From positions 1 to 64,000 of the IMG/VR virus record IMGVR_UViG_3300032242_002717: 64,000 nt of DNA; one strand, given 5' to 3'. The notes under the pieces were generated by a model that saw only the letters and a list, made by a program, of their open reading frames with translations, did no database searches and was not told where the DNA came from. Below are positions 22,601 to 30,113 of this stretch, in pieces. This stretch comes from a virus. A program made the translations under genes and the position numbers. The first letter of the stretch is position 1; each line of letters begins with the position of its first letter.

Positions 22601-23066
22601 CGAGGCGGGTGTCGTGGTAGCTGGACTTGGCACTGATGGGCACGGATATATTTTGGGCGACCATTCTACAGGCGGGTCTCCTTCGTCTTGGGGAAAGGCT
22701 GTAGGCGAAGCTTACCATAGGCATCAGGCCAACGTGGTTGTCTGGGAGTCTAATCACGGTGGCGATACGGTGCGAGATGTGATTCTAACGGTCGATCCGA
22801 ACATTGTTCAAAAGCGAGTTCATGCTAGTCGGTCCAAGTACGTTCGGGCCGAGCCTATTGGAGCATTATCTGAGCAAGGCAAAATTCACATAGTCGGCGA
22901 ACTACCACAACTCGAATCTGAAATGTGCGAGTTTGAGCCAGGTGGACCGTCTCCAAACAGGCTCGATGCAATGGTGTTTGCTCTTACAGACCTCATGATT
23001 CAGATCGAAGAAGAAGACAAACAAGAGCTTCCATTTAACAGAATTAGCATCAAGGGGCTTTTTTAA
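19638..23066 (+). CDS. terL: Terminase large subunit precursor with two inteins
   Basis: TerL packages phage DNA with an ATPase and a nuclease. The 1142-residue precursor has a Walker A-like AGRSSGKT (residues 75-82). The Walker B core YAW-CDEL-CKW is split by intein 1 after residue 173 and by intein 2 four residues (CDEL) later. Removing 334 and 331 residues leaves 477, a normal TerL size. C-terminal nuclease features are AVGVDPAG and RLDAMVFALTDLM. Both extein junctions begin with Cys, as splicing needs. Without splicing the ATPase centre cannot form, so packaging depends on it. An HNH frame is nested inside each intein. Confidence 0.93.
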   Translation: MADDQLTQKQRALAELELRRRETIKNLGPVFDWYGKPCFCKEYDAEKQNCKKHPRALPHQRPPDGIDWLTWMMLAGRSSGKTRASAEWIRYKVESHAAKGEQIRIALVNETVSEVRRVQIEGASGLLAVSPPWFMPVYIPSKAEVVWPNGSVAYIFSGEQPDQLRGPQHHYAWCLPGWTQVLMGDGTEKPISDVAIGDKVMTRAGARTVTASMMTRRSAQCLTMTLSDGRTLTATAEHPVYIEGRGFVPLGQLKPGMLVCAIDASFTMESLITSGQKDTTRQESDFIVSYGSKHLGQSPRDLTSTTRTATNSTIELKTLNCFSRQSIADTTLPFISRPTSEKKRQKDQLPKCIKGGMPTNKSFVFVRCAKASTLAGLLRHLLSARRHAWKKQGLVDSQAKAGFARIAERLIQHTGDATSIAQRIATTVHRKCDMRIRNRFSRQLNANNAAKSLTAGELTQGSAQDLVPLTTTLEIQSVQPCRTLLDVYDLTVDKEHEFFANRLLVRNCDELCLTPDTIITCADFDKPISQVVPGDMVLTRAGYRPVVAAWKTTDLAVVYRLTADDGSFIVGTAGHPVWVEGEGWVPLANVKPGSRLRSLTSCRALSGEVVDGGSMAHTTCHEKENCFIGRFTQNIMGQSRRTWTFTIKTFAKLITQLKTLRRLREVITSSLIGSLAGQVHQRKSLNAGSGLGIAESLFRIHVSGATNSLSAKLHMHTTAPKNAEIGTSGTLAQIAGLQPSQSEFEARYLRELESHTKQRNQKAGSQKRGRSSLCLSALSAKHSLRPKTVAALHAVLNAGGHYEKSVGPRSVSVERLPERSPVYNIEVEGEHEYFANGILTHNCKWSKAQAQVWDNLLLGMRLGNNPQIVVSTTPQPTPTLRAIIADKFTKISKASTYANRNNLPEKFFESVVNKYEGTRIGRQELHAEVLLQNQNALWNQAQIDSLRVRSVPYGVELKRIAVGVDPAGKISEMAKFVHGMPTESGSGDEAGVVVAGLGTDGHGYILGDHSTGGSPSSWGKAVGEAYHRHQANVVVWESNHGGDTVRDVILTVDPNIVQKRVHASRSKYVRAEPIGALSEQGKIHIVGELPQLESEMCEFEPGGPSPNRLDAMVFALTDLMIQIEEEDKQELPFNRISIKGLF
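20157..21158 (+). other. Intein 1 in terL (334 residues)
   Basis: Block A starts with CLPGWTQVLMGDGTEKPISD. Block B is TATAEHPVYIEGRG, with the TxxH motif. Block F is VYDLTVDKEHEFFAN and block G is LLVRN, followed by Cys+1. The penultimate residue is Arg, not the usual His, while the terminal Asn is intact. Between B and F the terL frame reads a Ser/Thr/Arg/Lys-rich text with no endonuclease motif; the HNH enzyme is in the -1 frame there. The intein is homologous to intein 2 in its splicing blocks. Confidence 0.9.
20297..21115 (+). CDS. HNH endonuclease nested out of frame in intein 1
   Basis: This frame is -1 relative to terL. Translation probably starts at ATG 20414, which has AGGA eight bases upstream, giving 233 residues. 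The open frame begins at 20297. In 20297 numbering, the HNH core is LHRVIW (His67), FGPIPKGFDVHHKNGN (His85-86) and NRIENLELL. Three zinc modules of the form CxxC...CxxxC follow at 146-168, 184-205 and 226-247. It stops in intein block F. It is probably the homing enzyme that spreads the intein, made as a separate protein. Confidence 0.85.
   Translation: MSDYDFIRWKNPDGDRRTSCLHRRSWICSSWAIKTRNACMCDRCIVHDGVSYHVWAKGYYETRIRLHRVIWQQAFGPIPKGFDVHHKNGNKLDNRIENLELLLKAEHSRYHFAIHITPNVRKKAAERSVAKMHQRRNANEQVVRICAMCKGEYTSRSFTPSAFCSSPCVEKARSGGFAGESRICSHCGATYTAYRRCHKYCSKNCNNRASQVRYANKESLLKTVKCEQCSKEFDSRRINARFCSRPCSLNYHARNSKRTTLSDATRRLRSNG
21171..22163 (+). other. Intein 2 in terL (331 residues)
   Basis: Block A is CLTPDTIITCADFDKPISQV. 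Block B is VGTAGHPVWVEGEGWVPL, with TxxH. Block F is VYNIEVEGEHEYFAN and block G is GILTHN, followed by Cys+1. All canonical splicing residues are present, including the penultimate His that intein 1 lacks. The splicing blocks share KPIS, GD-V-TRAG, DG, HPV and KPG words with intein 1, so the two are paralogues. The middle region again hides an HNH gene in the -1 frame. Confidence 0.9.
21386..22108 (+). CDS. HNH endonuclease nested out of frame in intein 2
   Basis: This 240-residue frame is -1 relative to terL, as in intein 1. GAGGG six bases before ATG 21386 supports it as a start; ATG 21440 is an alternative. The HNH core is LLHRAIY (His45), GPIPKNMDIHHKDF (His63-64) and NNAIENLEAL. Two zinc modules are at Cys 119/122/136/140 and 194/197/211/215. 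The stop TAA lies at the first codons of block F. It is homologous to the HNH in intein 1 and is its likely sister homing enzyme. Confidence 0.85.
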   Translation: MGSISECEAGQQTEKPDLMPCVVWGGRRWWLNGPYYMSREGKLLHRAIYAEHHGPIPKNMDIHHKDFCKTNNAIENLEALTRSDHLKSHRIVGWPGPPKKELERRFRPWHCREPVSYTCKWCNKQFVSKATYAYYCSKECRNRYVWHIGTDSGPSAKSKRIRGKISEGTRKPYKTKKPEGWKPKERPVKPLPECVICKTQFAAKDSRGVTCGFECGWSLRKKRWAEKRERGEASRKKSGV

Positions 23067-24854
23067 ATGCCAGCGAACACGCCTTCGGCAACAACCAATG
23101 CTTTAAAAGAAAACCTTGAAATTATTCAAAGGCGTTCTCGGGAATATCTTGAGCATGTTGACAGATGGAATTTTCTTCTTGATTCTCTAGAGGGTGGCAA
23201 TCGTTACAGGTTTGCGACCTATGGTGAATTCCCATACGAATACAGTTATCAGAGAGTGGTCCCAGGTGCTGCTGCTGCCAGACCTGAAAGAACAATTGCA
23301 AACGTCTATAGGATTCAGCTTCGACGATACAATCTGATCCGTCACCCAAGAGAATATCCCGATCCACGCGACGACGCTCCGGCTGTAGACCCATTTGAGC
23401 TTCGCAGGGAAAGAACTCCGGTCCCAATTTATGTGCAAAGATCTGTTGAGAAGCATCTTAGCCGAATCTATGCGCAGGAAGTCGGAAGAGACGGTCCTGA
23501 TAACATAAAACTCTGGTGGAAGAATGTCGATGGATGCGGATCAAACATCGATCATTGGATGGCGAACGAATTCGCTCCAATGTTCCTTGTTTTGGGGCAA
23601 CTAGACTTAGTATTCGATCATCCTCAAGCTCCTGCTGGAGTAAAAATCAGAACTAAGGCCGATGAGAAGAAGTACGGGTTAGACAAGTGTGTAGTTTCTT
23701 ACTACTTGCCTGAGAACGTGCTTTGGTGGAAGCTTTATCCAAATCGACAATATCAGGAAGTGGTTGTAAGGGAGCTTGTTGATCAAGATGCTACGATTCA
23801 GCAGTCGTATGTAAGGCTGCAATTCAAGTGGAATTATCGACATTGGAGAGAAGACGGATGGACTTTGTATTCGGACGAGGGTCTTGAGCTTGATTCCGGC
23901 ACATATTCCTATGGAAGACCTCCGATGGTTCGGATCTTCGATAGAAAGAAGCCAAGGTGCAAGAATGTTGGTCAAAGTAGATATGAGTCAATAGCTGAGC
24001 GACAAAGAGAAGTCTATAACTTAAGCTCAGAGTTGATTCTCGCAAATACTACGCAAGCTTTTCCCATGCTCCAGGGACCAGAAAAGTATTTGGCTGGAGA
24101 CAATACGATTCCCGTTGGACCAGAACGTATACTTCCAATTTGGTCAAACAAAGATGGTAGCAACCACCACGGTTGGTCGGTTGTGGATTTTCCTAAAACT
24201 GGCGTTGATTTCATACAGAAGACAATAGAAGACCAGAGAAGAGAGGCCGACCGCGAAGCGGCACTTTCTGGATCATCTGACAACGCAGTTTCTGCTGCTG
24301 CAAAAGCTTTCGACTTTAGAGAAGGAAATGACTTACTGTCCAGCATTGCTGGAGTATTGGGTAAGGCAGAGCAAACAATATCGCAATATGCATTGTGGGT
24401 TCTCTCTAATGGAGAGCAGACCCCAATGGGAGATCAGGGTGAAGACGAAATCAATATCACCTACCCAAGAAAGTTTGATTTGCAGACAGCCGACCAAATT
24501 ATTCAGGTAATGAGCAGGCTTCAGCAAGTTGTCATGGGTGCTGGATGCCTTCCAAAAGCGGAAGCCGATTATCTAAAAACATCTGTAAGGCTTTCTCTTC
24601 CAGGTCGAACAGATGAAGAATACGAAGTGTTTAACAATGAGATAGACGAGTGGATTGACTACAAACACAATGTAATGCCAACAATCATTCTTCCGCCTGG
24701 ATCTCCAGGAGTAATTGGTCCAGGAGGCGGAGGCATTGCAGATAAAGGCGGAACCGATAAGCTTTTGGCACCTTCAGCACCTGCTGCACAAATACCAACA
24801 AGAAGTCTGGACATCGAAGACATTATTGATGGTCCTTCGGGTCCATCGATGTAA
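23067..24854 (+). CDS. Portal protein
   Basis: The 595-residue protein begins directly after the terL stop, the usual place and size for a portal. It forms the dodecameric ring through which DNA enters the capsid. Long helical regions with conserved Trp and Arg (NFLLDSLEGGNRYRF, SVEKHLSRIYAQEVG), a central SRYESIAERQREVYNLSSELIL helix, and a late SGSSDNAVSAAAKAFDF segment fit portal architecture. The C-terminal tail is Gly/Pro-rich. I rely on position and general pattern rather than one signature. Confidence 0.8.
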   Translation: MPANTPSATTNALKENLEIIQRRSREYLEHVDRWNFLLDSLEGGNRYRFATYGEFPYEYSYQRVVPGAAAARPERTIANVYRIQLRRYNLIRHPREYPDPRDDAPAVDPFELRRERTPVPIYVQRSVEKHLSRIYAQEVGRDGPDNIKLWWKNVDGCGSNIDHWMANEFAPMFLVLGQLDLVFDHPQAPAGVKIRTKADEKKYGLDKCVVSYYLPENVLWWKLYPNRQYQEVVVRELVDQDATIQQSYVRLQFKWNYRHWREDGWTLYSDEGLELDSGTYSYGRPPMVRIFDRKKPRCKNVGQSRYESIAERQREVYNLSSELILANTTQAFPMLQGPEKYLAGDNTIPVGPERILPIWSNKDGSNHHGWSVVDFPKTGVDFIQKTIEDQRREADREAALSGSSDNAVSAAAKAFDFREGNDLLSSIAGVLGKAEQTISQYALWVLSNGEQTPMGDQGEDEINITYPRKFDLQTADQIIQVMSRLQQVVMGAGCLPKAEADYLKTSVRLSLPGRTDEEYEVFNNEIDEWIDYKHNVMPTIILPPGSPGVIGPGGGGIADKGGTDKLLAPSAPAAQIPTRSLDIEDIIDGPSGPSM

Positions 24855-24939
24855 TGTTCCGTTTTGAGTTCACTGTCGATGGCGAGGTTCTGTTACCACG
24901 CCATTCCTTTTTCGTTATGTTTAACATGTGAGGATAGCC

Positions 24940-25755
24940 TTGACAACCGGCGAAACAAAGCAAAATATGCCAGAACAACCTTCTCAGACGGCAACCGCAA
25001 GTCAGTCCGCACCGACTTTTGAAACGAATACAAACACTGGAGGAACTCAGCTTAAAGCCGAGTTTGATCCGGTGCAAATTGCGAAGCTTGCTCAAGAAAA
25101 CAAGATGTTGCAGGAGCAAATCGCAAAATTCGAGTCCGAGAAGGCTGTTGCAATTGAGCGAGAACGCAAGTCTGCTCTTGAACAGATCGCTGCAAAAGAT
25201 GGTGCCGCCAAGGCAATTGAAGAGCAGTTCCGAGTGTTCAAGGAAGAGCAAGAAAACAACAAAGTTAAGATGGAAGAGATTCTTCGCAAGGCTCAAGAAG
25301 AGTCTACTGCGAAGTGGAAAACCGAAGCTGAGCGTGCCGACAAGATTGAGCAAGTTTACCTTTCTGAAAAGAAGGAAAACGTCATCAATCGAGCGATTGA
25401 CGGGAAAGAGTTTGTTTCCGCTGCTGCCGAACGGCAGGTTCGCAAGCTTCTTGAAGACAGGTTTGATGTATCGCGCGATGATAAGGGTTCTGTGACCGTC
25501 AGAGACAGGGTCAATGGAAAATACGCATCAGACGTAATTCCAGAACTTCTTGCCACGGAAGATTTTGAACATTTCTTGAAGCCATCGACTCGCGGTGGTG
25601 CCGGTGTCTCCAACAATGGGGCCGGTAGAGAGCCTTCCAATTCGGCGTCTTACGCGAAAGATGATCCGCTGGCTTCCTTGTGGGAAGCAGCTAGAGAATC
25701 GATGAATCGCACTGACAGCGCAATTGGCTTTGGTTTTAGGCCGAAGGCAAATTGA
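24940..25755 (+). CDS. Scaffold-like protein
   Basis: The 271-residue protein lies between portal and major capsid genes. A disordered Gln/Thr-rich N terminus leads to a long Glu/Lys coiled coil (about residues 45-155), then a compact C-terminal part. This is typical of capsid scaffolding proteins, which shape the procapsid and then leave. A TTG at 24940 has GAGGA five bases upstream and is the preferred start; ATG 24967 lacks a site. A 25-codon frame (24854-24931) lies in the leader. Confidence 0.75.
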   Translation: MTTGETKQNMPEQPSQTATASQSAPTFETNTNTGGTQLKAEFDPVQIAKLAQENKMLQEQIAKFESEKAVAIERERKSALEQIAAKDGAAKAIEEQFRVFKEEQENNKVKMEEILRKAQEESTAKWKTEAERADKIEQVYLSEKKENVINRAIDGKEFVSAAAERQVRKLLEDRFDVSRDDKGSVTVRDRVNGKYASDVIPELLATEDFEHFLKPSTRGGAGVSNNGAGREPSNSASYAKDDPLASLWEAARESMNRTDSAIGFGFRPKAN

Positions 25756-25795
25756 TTTGCCTGTAATGTCGGATATTTCAAACAGGAGACTTTAA

Positions 25796-26932
25796 ATGGC
25801 TGTTGCTTATCAGGGTCTATTTGGACCCGTTGGGTTTGGGACTGAAACCCAAACCGTGCTGCACCCCTTCTTGCGTGAAATTTTCATTCAAGAAGCACCA
25901 CTCGTGAATCGCTTGCCTCGGCTACAGTCCGAAGGCGAAGTTTTCCAGATGATCACTTATGACGTTCGCCAGCGAACAGGCATGACGCTGACGACCGCAC
26001 TGAGTGACACTACTACCACCACGCTGGTCTTGAACGACGACAGTCGTCTCTTGACTGGCGACGTACTCATGATCGACTCTGAGCGATTTGAGGTCACTAG
26101 CATCACGGCAAACGGTACCAACGTGACTGTGGTTCGTGGTGCTGAAAGCACCACCGCTGCCACGCACAGTTCCGGTGCCCCAGTTACTCTGCTCTACAAT
26201 AGCCGAACTGGTGCTGAAGTTAATCAGGACACCACTCGAAGTCTGAGAAGCGTTACTGAGCAGTACGTCCAGACCTTCCAGTTCCCAGTGCAGATCTCTG
26301 GCAAGGCAAACGCAGTGACGGCAGTGCGTCTTCCTCAAGGCGTGCCAGACATTCTGACTTACGAGCAGAGGACCAAGGCAATCGAGATGCTCCGTGATAT
26401 GGAGTATGCTTGCTATTATGCCGGTGGCCAGAAGCCATATAACATTGGCGACCGAGCAAAAATGAAGGGTCTCAAGACCCTGATCGACTCCGGCAATGTG
26501 ACCACAAACACGGTGTCGAGCTACACGAAGTTCAACTTTATCTCTGATACGTTGAACAAAGCTTTCGCTGGTGGTGGCAACCCAGACATTCTCATCGTTT
26601 CTTCGGACTTTATGACCGGAGTTGCGACCTGGGGATATCCAGTTCAGTTGGACATGAATTATACGCCCACTCTCGGAATTGCATTCAATCAGATTGCTGT
26701 TCCTTTCCTTGGTGCGCCGGTCATGATGATTCCCAGTTACCAGCTTAAGTCTGGTACTGCAATCGCTTTGACTTCAAGCGATGTGAAGATTCGATACCTG
26801 CGTCAAGAAACCTGGATTCCACGAGGTCGTCGCGGTGATGCTTACGAAGGCGATTGGGTAGCTGATATCGCCGTTGAAATCGGCCATCCCAAGTGGCACG
26901 CCTGGCGAGAAGGCATCTCTTCTTTTGCCTGA
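25796..26932 (+). CDS. Major capsid protein
   Basis: The 378-residue protein follows the scaffold gene and has a strong AGGAG site. It opens with PFLREIFIQEAPLVNRLPR and has an inserted beta-rich domain (about residues 60-130: LLTGDVLMIDSERFEVTSI, VTVVRGAESTTAATHSSGAPV). A helical spine region with VRLPQGVPDILTYEQRTKAIEMLRDMEYACYYAG follows. The end RGRRGDAYEGDWVADIAVEIGHPKWHAWREG is typical of HK97-fold capsids of this group. Its codon use differs from neighbours (more GC-ending codons), fitting very high expression. Confidence 0.88.
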   Translation: MAVAYQGLFGPVGFGTETQTVLHPFLREIFIQEAPLVNRLPRLQSEGEVFQMITYDVRQRTGMTLTTALSDTTTTTLVLNDDSRLLTGDVLMIDSERFEVTSITANGTNVTVVRGAESTTAATHSSGAPVTLLYNSRTGAEVNQDTTRSLRSVTEQYVQTFQFPVQISGKANAVTAVRLPQGVPDILTYEQRTKAIEMLRDMEYACYYAGGQKPYNIGDRAKMKGLKTLIDSGNVTTNTVSSYTKFNFISDTLNKAFAGGGNPDILIVSSDFMTGVATWGYPVQLDMNYTPTLGIAFNQIAVPFLGAPVMMIPSYQLKSGTAIALTSSDVKIRYLRQETWIPRGRRGDAYEGDWVADIAVEIGHPKWHAWREGISSFA

Positions 26933-26940
26933 TTTACAAA

Positions 26941-26967
26941 GCACGCAGGAGTATTTCTCCTGCGTGC
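26941..26967 (+). terminator. Terminator after the major capsid gene
   Basis: GCACGCAGGAG and CTCCTGCGTGC form a perfect 11-bp stem around TATTT. TTATCTTTTACTTTT follows. It would let the capsid message be made in excess of the downstream neck and tail genes. Confidence 0.85.
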
Positions 26968-26990
26968 TTATCTTTTACTTTTGGAATACT

Positions 26991-27383
26991 ATGATCGATC
27001 CAGATAAAGTGTACGACAACGAATTAGTGAATCCTCTCTGGGATTCATTTTTTGTTCCACAAGACTACGATCACAGGCCAGAAGCATTTGCAATGATGCA
27101 GCATCTGGACGTAATCAAAAAAGTTAAAGTTAATCTATCGACTGCAATTGGAAGAATGAATAGCGATATCGTGACCAGTAATCGCATTCATCGTGAGACA
27201 GCAGTCATGACTCAATCGGAGATTGACTCTGCTCTTGCAATCGCAGAAGCCATGAAGATAGCCGAGTATGCAATTCGTGGATGGGTTGACAAAATTGTTT
27301 CTCAACTTGACCAGAAAGATTTGCGAAACAATCAGAACTCAATTCCAGTTAAACCTGCGATTCAGGCTAAGAGAACTTCATGA
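26991..27383 (+). CDS. Putative neck protein (130 aa)
   Basis: The protein is largely helical, with an aromatic/acidic start (NPLWDSFFVPQDYDHRPEAF). Its place right after the capsid gene fits a head completion or adaptor protein. No family is recognised. It overlaps the next gene by four bases. Confidence 0.5.
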   Translation: MIDPDKVYDNELVNPLWDSFFVPQDYDHRPEAFAMMQHLDVIKKVKVNLSTAIGRMNSDIVTSNRIHRETAVMTQSEIDSALAIAEAMKIAEYAIRGWVDKIVSQLDQKDLRNNQNSIPVKPAIQAKRTS

Positions 27384-28102
27384 GCAGCATGAATTCGGCG
27401 GGAACTACATACTGGGCAAATCCGACCCCACTGGCAGTATACAACTTTTGCCTGGATGAGCATATTGCGCTAAGGGTTATGGACGATTTTGTTAGAGTTA
27501 CCCCAGACTCAAACAAGCTATCGTCTGGGTATGACGGTTTTATGACGGACTCTTCGCCTTGGACCATGACTAGCCAGTCAAATAATTTTCAGTCGCTAGG
27601 TGTTGCTTCTGGTCATGTTATCTGGCTTCAAAAGCCAACAAATATTTTTGGCGCGAATGGCGATCTGTTTGCGATTGACAGCGTATCTGGCAACACGCTT
27701 ACGATGAGGGGTATAGGTAGAAAGCTTTCGGTGGGCAAGCCTCCTTGCCCTCCTGGATCGCTTTCTGCTGTTCAGTTCATTATAAAGACATTGGACCCCC
27801 AAATCGAGGAAGTCAGCTATGAGGTAATGCAAGAATATGGAATGACAATTAACCTTCCTAATCATCAACCTAGTCAGTTGATGGATCAGAGGCAACTAAG
27901 AAAATATTGCATTGAACGTGTTTTGTACTATCGCTATTTAGATATGAGCAAGCAGGCAGATTCCAACGATCTCTGGCTGCATAAGAGTAAGGTTTATGGC
28001 GAGTTTGCGGAAGAGACCGTGCGAAAGATTGAGGTAAGGTGGGGTCCAGAGGGCAACGATGAACCTCCGACCGGAAAGTATATTGGTCGCTTATCCAGGT
28101 AG
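27380..28102 (+). CDS. Putative head-tail connector protein (240 aa)
   Basis: The first half is beta-rich, with a G-x-N-x-x-L-x-M-R-G-x-G-R-K core (NTLTMRGIGRKLSVGKPPCPPG). The second half is helical (LRKYCIERVLYYRYLDMSKQAD) and ends near a basic EVRWGPEG strand. Position between capsid and tail genes suggests a connector. This is inference from gene order. ATGA overlap couples it to the gene before. Confidence 0.55.
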   Translation: MSSMNSAGTTYWANPTPLAVYNFCLDEHIALRVMDDFVRVTPDSNKLSSGYDGFMTDSSPWTMTSQSNNFQSLGVASGHVIWLQKPTNIFGANGDLFAIDSVSGNTLTMRGIGRKLSVGKPPCPPGSLSAVQFIIKTLDPQIEEVSYEVMQEYGMTINLPNHQPSQLMDQRQLRKYCIERVLYYRYLDMSKQADSNDLWLHKSKVYGEFAEETVRKIEVRWGPEGNDEPPTGKYIGRLSR

Positions 28103-28115
28103 AAGGTACAATCCA

Positions 28116-28406
28116 TTGAAAGATAGTGCCAGATTCGATTCTTTGAATAGCAACCTTGATTTCTCTGAATCCTTTCTTGTCGAGTCTAGGCTTTTCCCGT
28201 TCCATAACAAACATGTCGTTGGATTGATTTTTAAGGATATTGAGACTTCAGTCGAGCGAGCTATCCACATTTCAGTAGAAGAAGCTGGACGTGTTGTAGA
28301 GTTGCTATCCGTCCTGACAGGAAACAAGCATTTGTCAAGCACAAAAGACTTGAAAATCAATAAGTCGTGCTGCGGATCTGGCCCTGACTGCAATGAGTGC
28401 AATTAG
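28116..28406 (+). CDS. Hypothetical neck-region protein, probable TTG start
   Basis: The 96-residue protein has a central beta-rich part (HVVGLIFKDIETSVERAIHISVEEAGRVVELLSVL) and ends with a Cys cluster CCGSGPDCNEC. The TTG at 28116 with GAAGG upstream avoids the 44-base overlap that the ATG at 28059 would cause. No family is recognised. Being in the neck block it may be structural or regulatory. Confidence 0.5.
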   Translation: MKDSARFDSLNSNLDFSESFLVESRLFPFHNKHVVGLIFKDIETSVERAIHISVEEAGRVVELLSVLTGNKHLSSTKDLKINKSCCGSGPDCNECN

Positions 28407-28438
28407 TCTTTGATTGATTACGCATGTCTTCGCAAAAC

Positions 28439-28455
28439 TTCTCCGCGCGGATACC
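28439..28455. promoter_or_regulatory. Imperfect copy of the GTCTCCGCGCGGAGAC palindrome
   Basis: TTCTCCGCGCGGATACC keeps the CTCCGCGCGG core but has two changes in the arms. It lies six bases before the GGAGGA site of the next gene, the same location as the perfect copies before the genes at 15857 and 36361. Confidence 0.5.
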
Positions 28456-28471
28456 TTTACGGAGGATTGTC

Positions 28472-28783
28472 ATGTCAGCATCCAAATCGAGCGGTGGCAA
28501 CCCTGTACCTAAAAGCAAAAAACATGCGAACGTAGACGCCAGGTCAAAAACTTCTCCTGCTCCATTCCACAGACGAGTTCCTTACGTTCAGCAAACCGAG
28601 CGATTAGAGGTTCTGTCGAATTTTGTTTCTGCGTTTGCTCCTGCCTTTCTTGAAGACATGCCAGCTTCCCTGGAGTGCCTTGATCCGCTTCTGGTTGTTG
28701 ACGACGATGATGTCACATCGGCCAGAAATCTCGCGTTGATTGAAGCCTTCAAGGCAATTCAAAAGATTTCGGAAGACCGATAA
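28472..28783 (+). CDS. Hypothetical protein (103 aa)
   Basis: GGAGGA five bases before ATG 28472 is a strong start. The N terminus is basic and disordered; the C-terminal half is hydrophobic and acidic (LEDMPASLECLDPLLVVDDDD). No family is recognised. The gene has its own leader palindrome, which suggests separate control. Confidence 0.5.
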   Translation: MSASKSSGGNPVPKSKKHANVDARSKTSPAPFHRRVPYVQQTERLEVLSNFVSAFAPAFLEDMPASLECLDPLLVVDDDDVTSARNLALIEAFKAIQKISEDR

Positions 28784-28787
28784 TCTT

Positions 28788-30095
28788 ATGAGGCAACAAC
28801 TGACTGAGCAGCAGAAAAAGTCGATCATAGAAGCTGTCGAGAAGTTTGACGGAAACAAGACGCATGCCGCAAAGCATCTTGGACTTCACAGGCAGGTAAT
28901 AATAGATGTTTGCAAAGAATTGGGACAGTATTGCGAAAAATGCAACATGAAGTCAGAGTGCGATGTCTCGGAGAATGGCGACAATCGCACCGTTAGTTAT
29001 GTTTCGGATAAGATAATAAGGACCGAAAAGGAAGCAATAGAATACGCTGAAGTTGATTTGTCCATATGGCATGTCGAGAAGTGGGAGTGTAGCGGGTGGA
29101 CCGTCCCCATGAAAATAAGCATGGGGTTTGACAAAAATGGAAAGAAAAGACCGGACAAGCCAATAGTAAAACAGCAATGGAAGGTCAAGCTTTATCTCAA
29201 AAGGATTTTTCCTAAAGCTTTCATTGAAGCATCCCAGATTCTTTTTGACAGGCTTTCAAAAAAGTCGCCCAGATATCAAACTCCGGCTTTTTCTATAAGC
29301 AAAAACCACATGATGGTTTTTGATCCTTATGACGTTCATTTCGGCAAGCTTGCCTGGGCACCAGAGACTAGCAGCGAATACAATATTGGGATTGCAAGAG
29401 AATCCTTGATTAGCTCCGCCAAAACATTTGTGGATAGGTGTAAGGCTTTCCCTCTAGATATGGTTGTAATATTTATAGGACAGGATTTCTTTCACGTTGA
29501 CAACAATTTCAATACGACCACGGCAGGAACTCCGCAAGATGTTGATGGTAGGTACGCTCAAATAATCGTTGCTGGCGAAGAAGCAATGATTGAGTCCGTA
29601 GAAATATTCAGAAAGATATCGCTCGTCAAATTGTATACAATTCCTGGAAACCATGACTGTTTATCGAGTTTCCATTTGACAAGAACCCTGAAGGCTTATT
29701 TCAGAAATTCGGAGAATGTCATAGTAGATGATTCTCCTTGTCCTAGAAAATATGTCAGATATGGAACAAACTTGATTGGCTGCACTCATGGTAATGAAGA
29801 AAAGCATTCAGACCTACCGATCATTATGGCTGTAGAAAGAAATGATTTCGGCTCAGCGACATGTCGAGAATGGCATCTTGGTCATTTGCACAAAAGCAAA
29901 AGAACACAGACTACTAATGTGGATCAATTCAACGGCGTAACAGTAAGGATACTTCAATCCCTCTCTGGTACTGACGCCTGGCATCACAGAAAAGGATATG
30001 TTGGCGGAACCAGAGCGGCGGAAGCTCTCGTGTACAGCAAAGATGGCGGACACGAAGCAACATTTGTGGCAAGAGCAAAAGATTTTAGGTCTTAG
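28788..30095 (+). CDS. Metallophosphoesterase with N-terminal Fis-type helix-turn-helix
   Basis: Residues about 8-45 form a Fis-like helix-turn-helix (IIEAVEKFDGNKTHAAKHLGLHRQVIIDVC). A Cys pair region follows. Residues about 185-430 have calcineurin-type phosphoesterase motifs in order: DPYDVHFGK, IFIGQDFFHVDN, IPGNHD, GCTHGNE and HLGHLHKSK. These bind two metal ions. The enzyme may act on DNA ends or nucleotides, as in SbcD-like nucleases. Its place among neck and tail genes is unusual for a DNA enzyme. Confidence 0.8.
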   Translation: MRQQLTEQQKKSIIEAVEKFDGNKTHAAKHLGLHRQVIIDVCKELGQYCEKCNMKSECDVSENGDNRTVSYVSDKIIRTEKEAIEYAEVDLSIWHVEKWECSGWTVPMKISMGFDKNGKKRPDKPIVKQQWKVKLYLKRIFPKAFIEASQILFDRLSKKSPRYQTPAFSISKNHMMVFDPYDVHFGKLAWAPETSSEYNIGIARESLISSAKTFVDRCKAFPLDMVVIFIGQDFFHVDNNFNTTTAGTPQDVDGRYAQIIVAGEEAMIESVEIFRKISLVKLYTIPGNHDCLSSFHLTRTLKAYFRNSENVIVDDSPCPRKYVRYGTNLIGCTHGNEEKHSDLPIIMAVERNDFGSATCREWHLGHLHKSKRTQTTNVDQFNGVTVRILQSLSGTDAWHHRKGYVGGTRAAEALVYSKDGGHEATFVARAKDFRS

Positions 30096-30113
30096 ATATA
30101 AGGAAAATGATCA

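Noticed and set aside
24854-24931. 25-codon frame between portal and scaffold genes
   Set aside because: It overlaps the portal stop (TAATG) and the scaffold leader but has no ribosome site or conserved feature. It could be a leader peptide, but the support is too weak.
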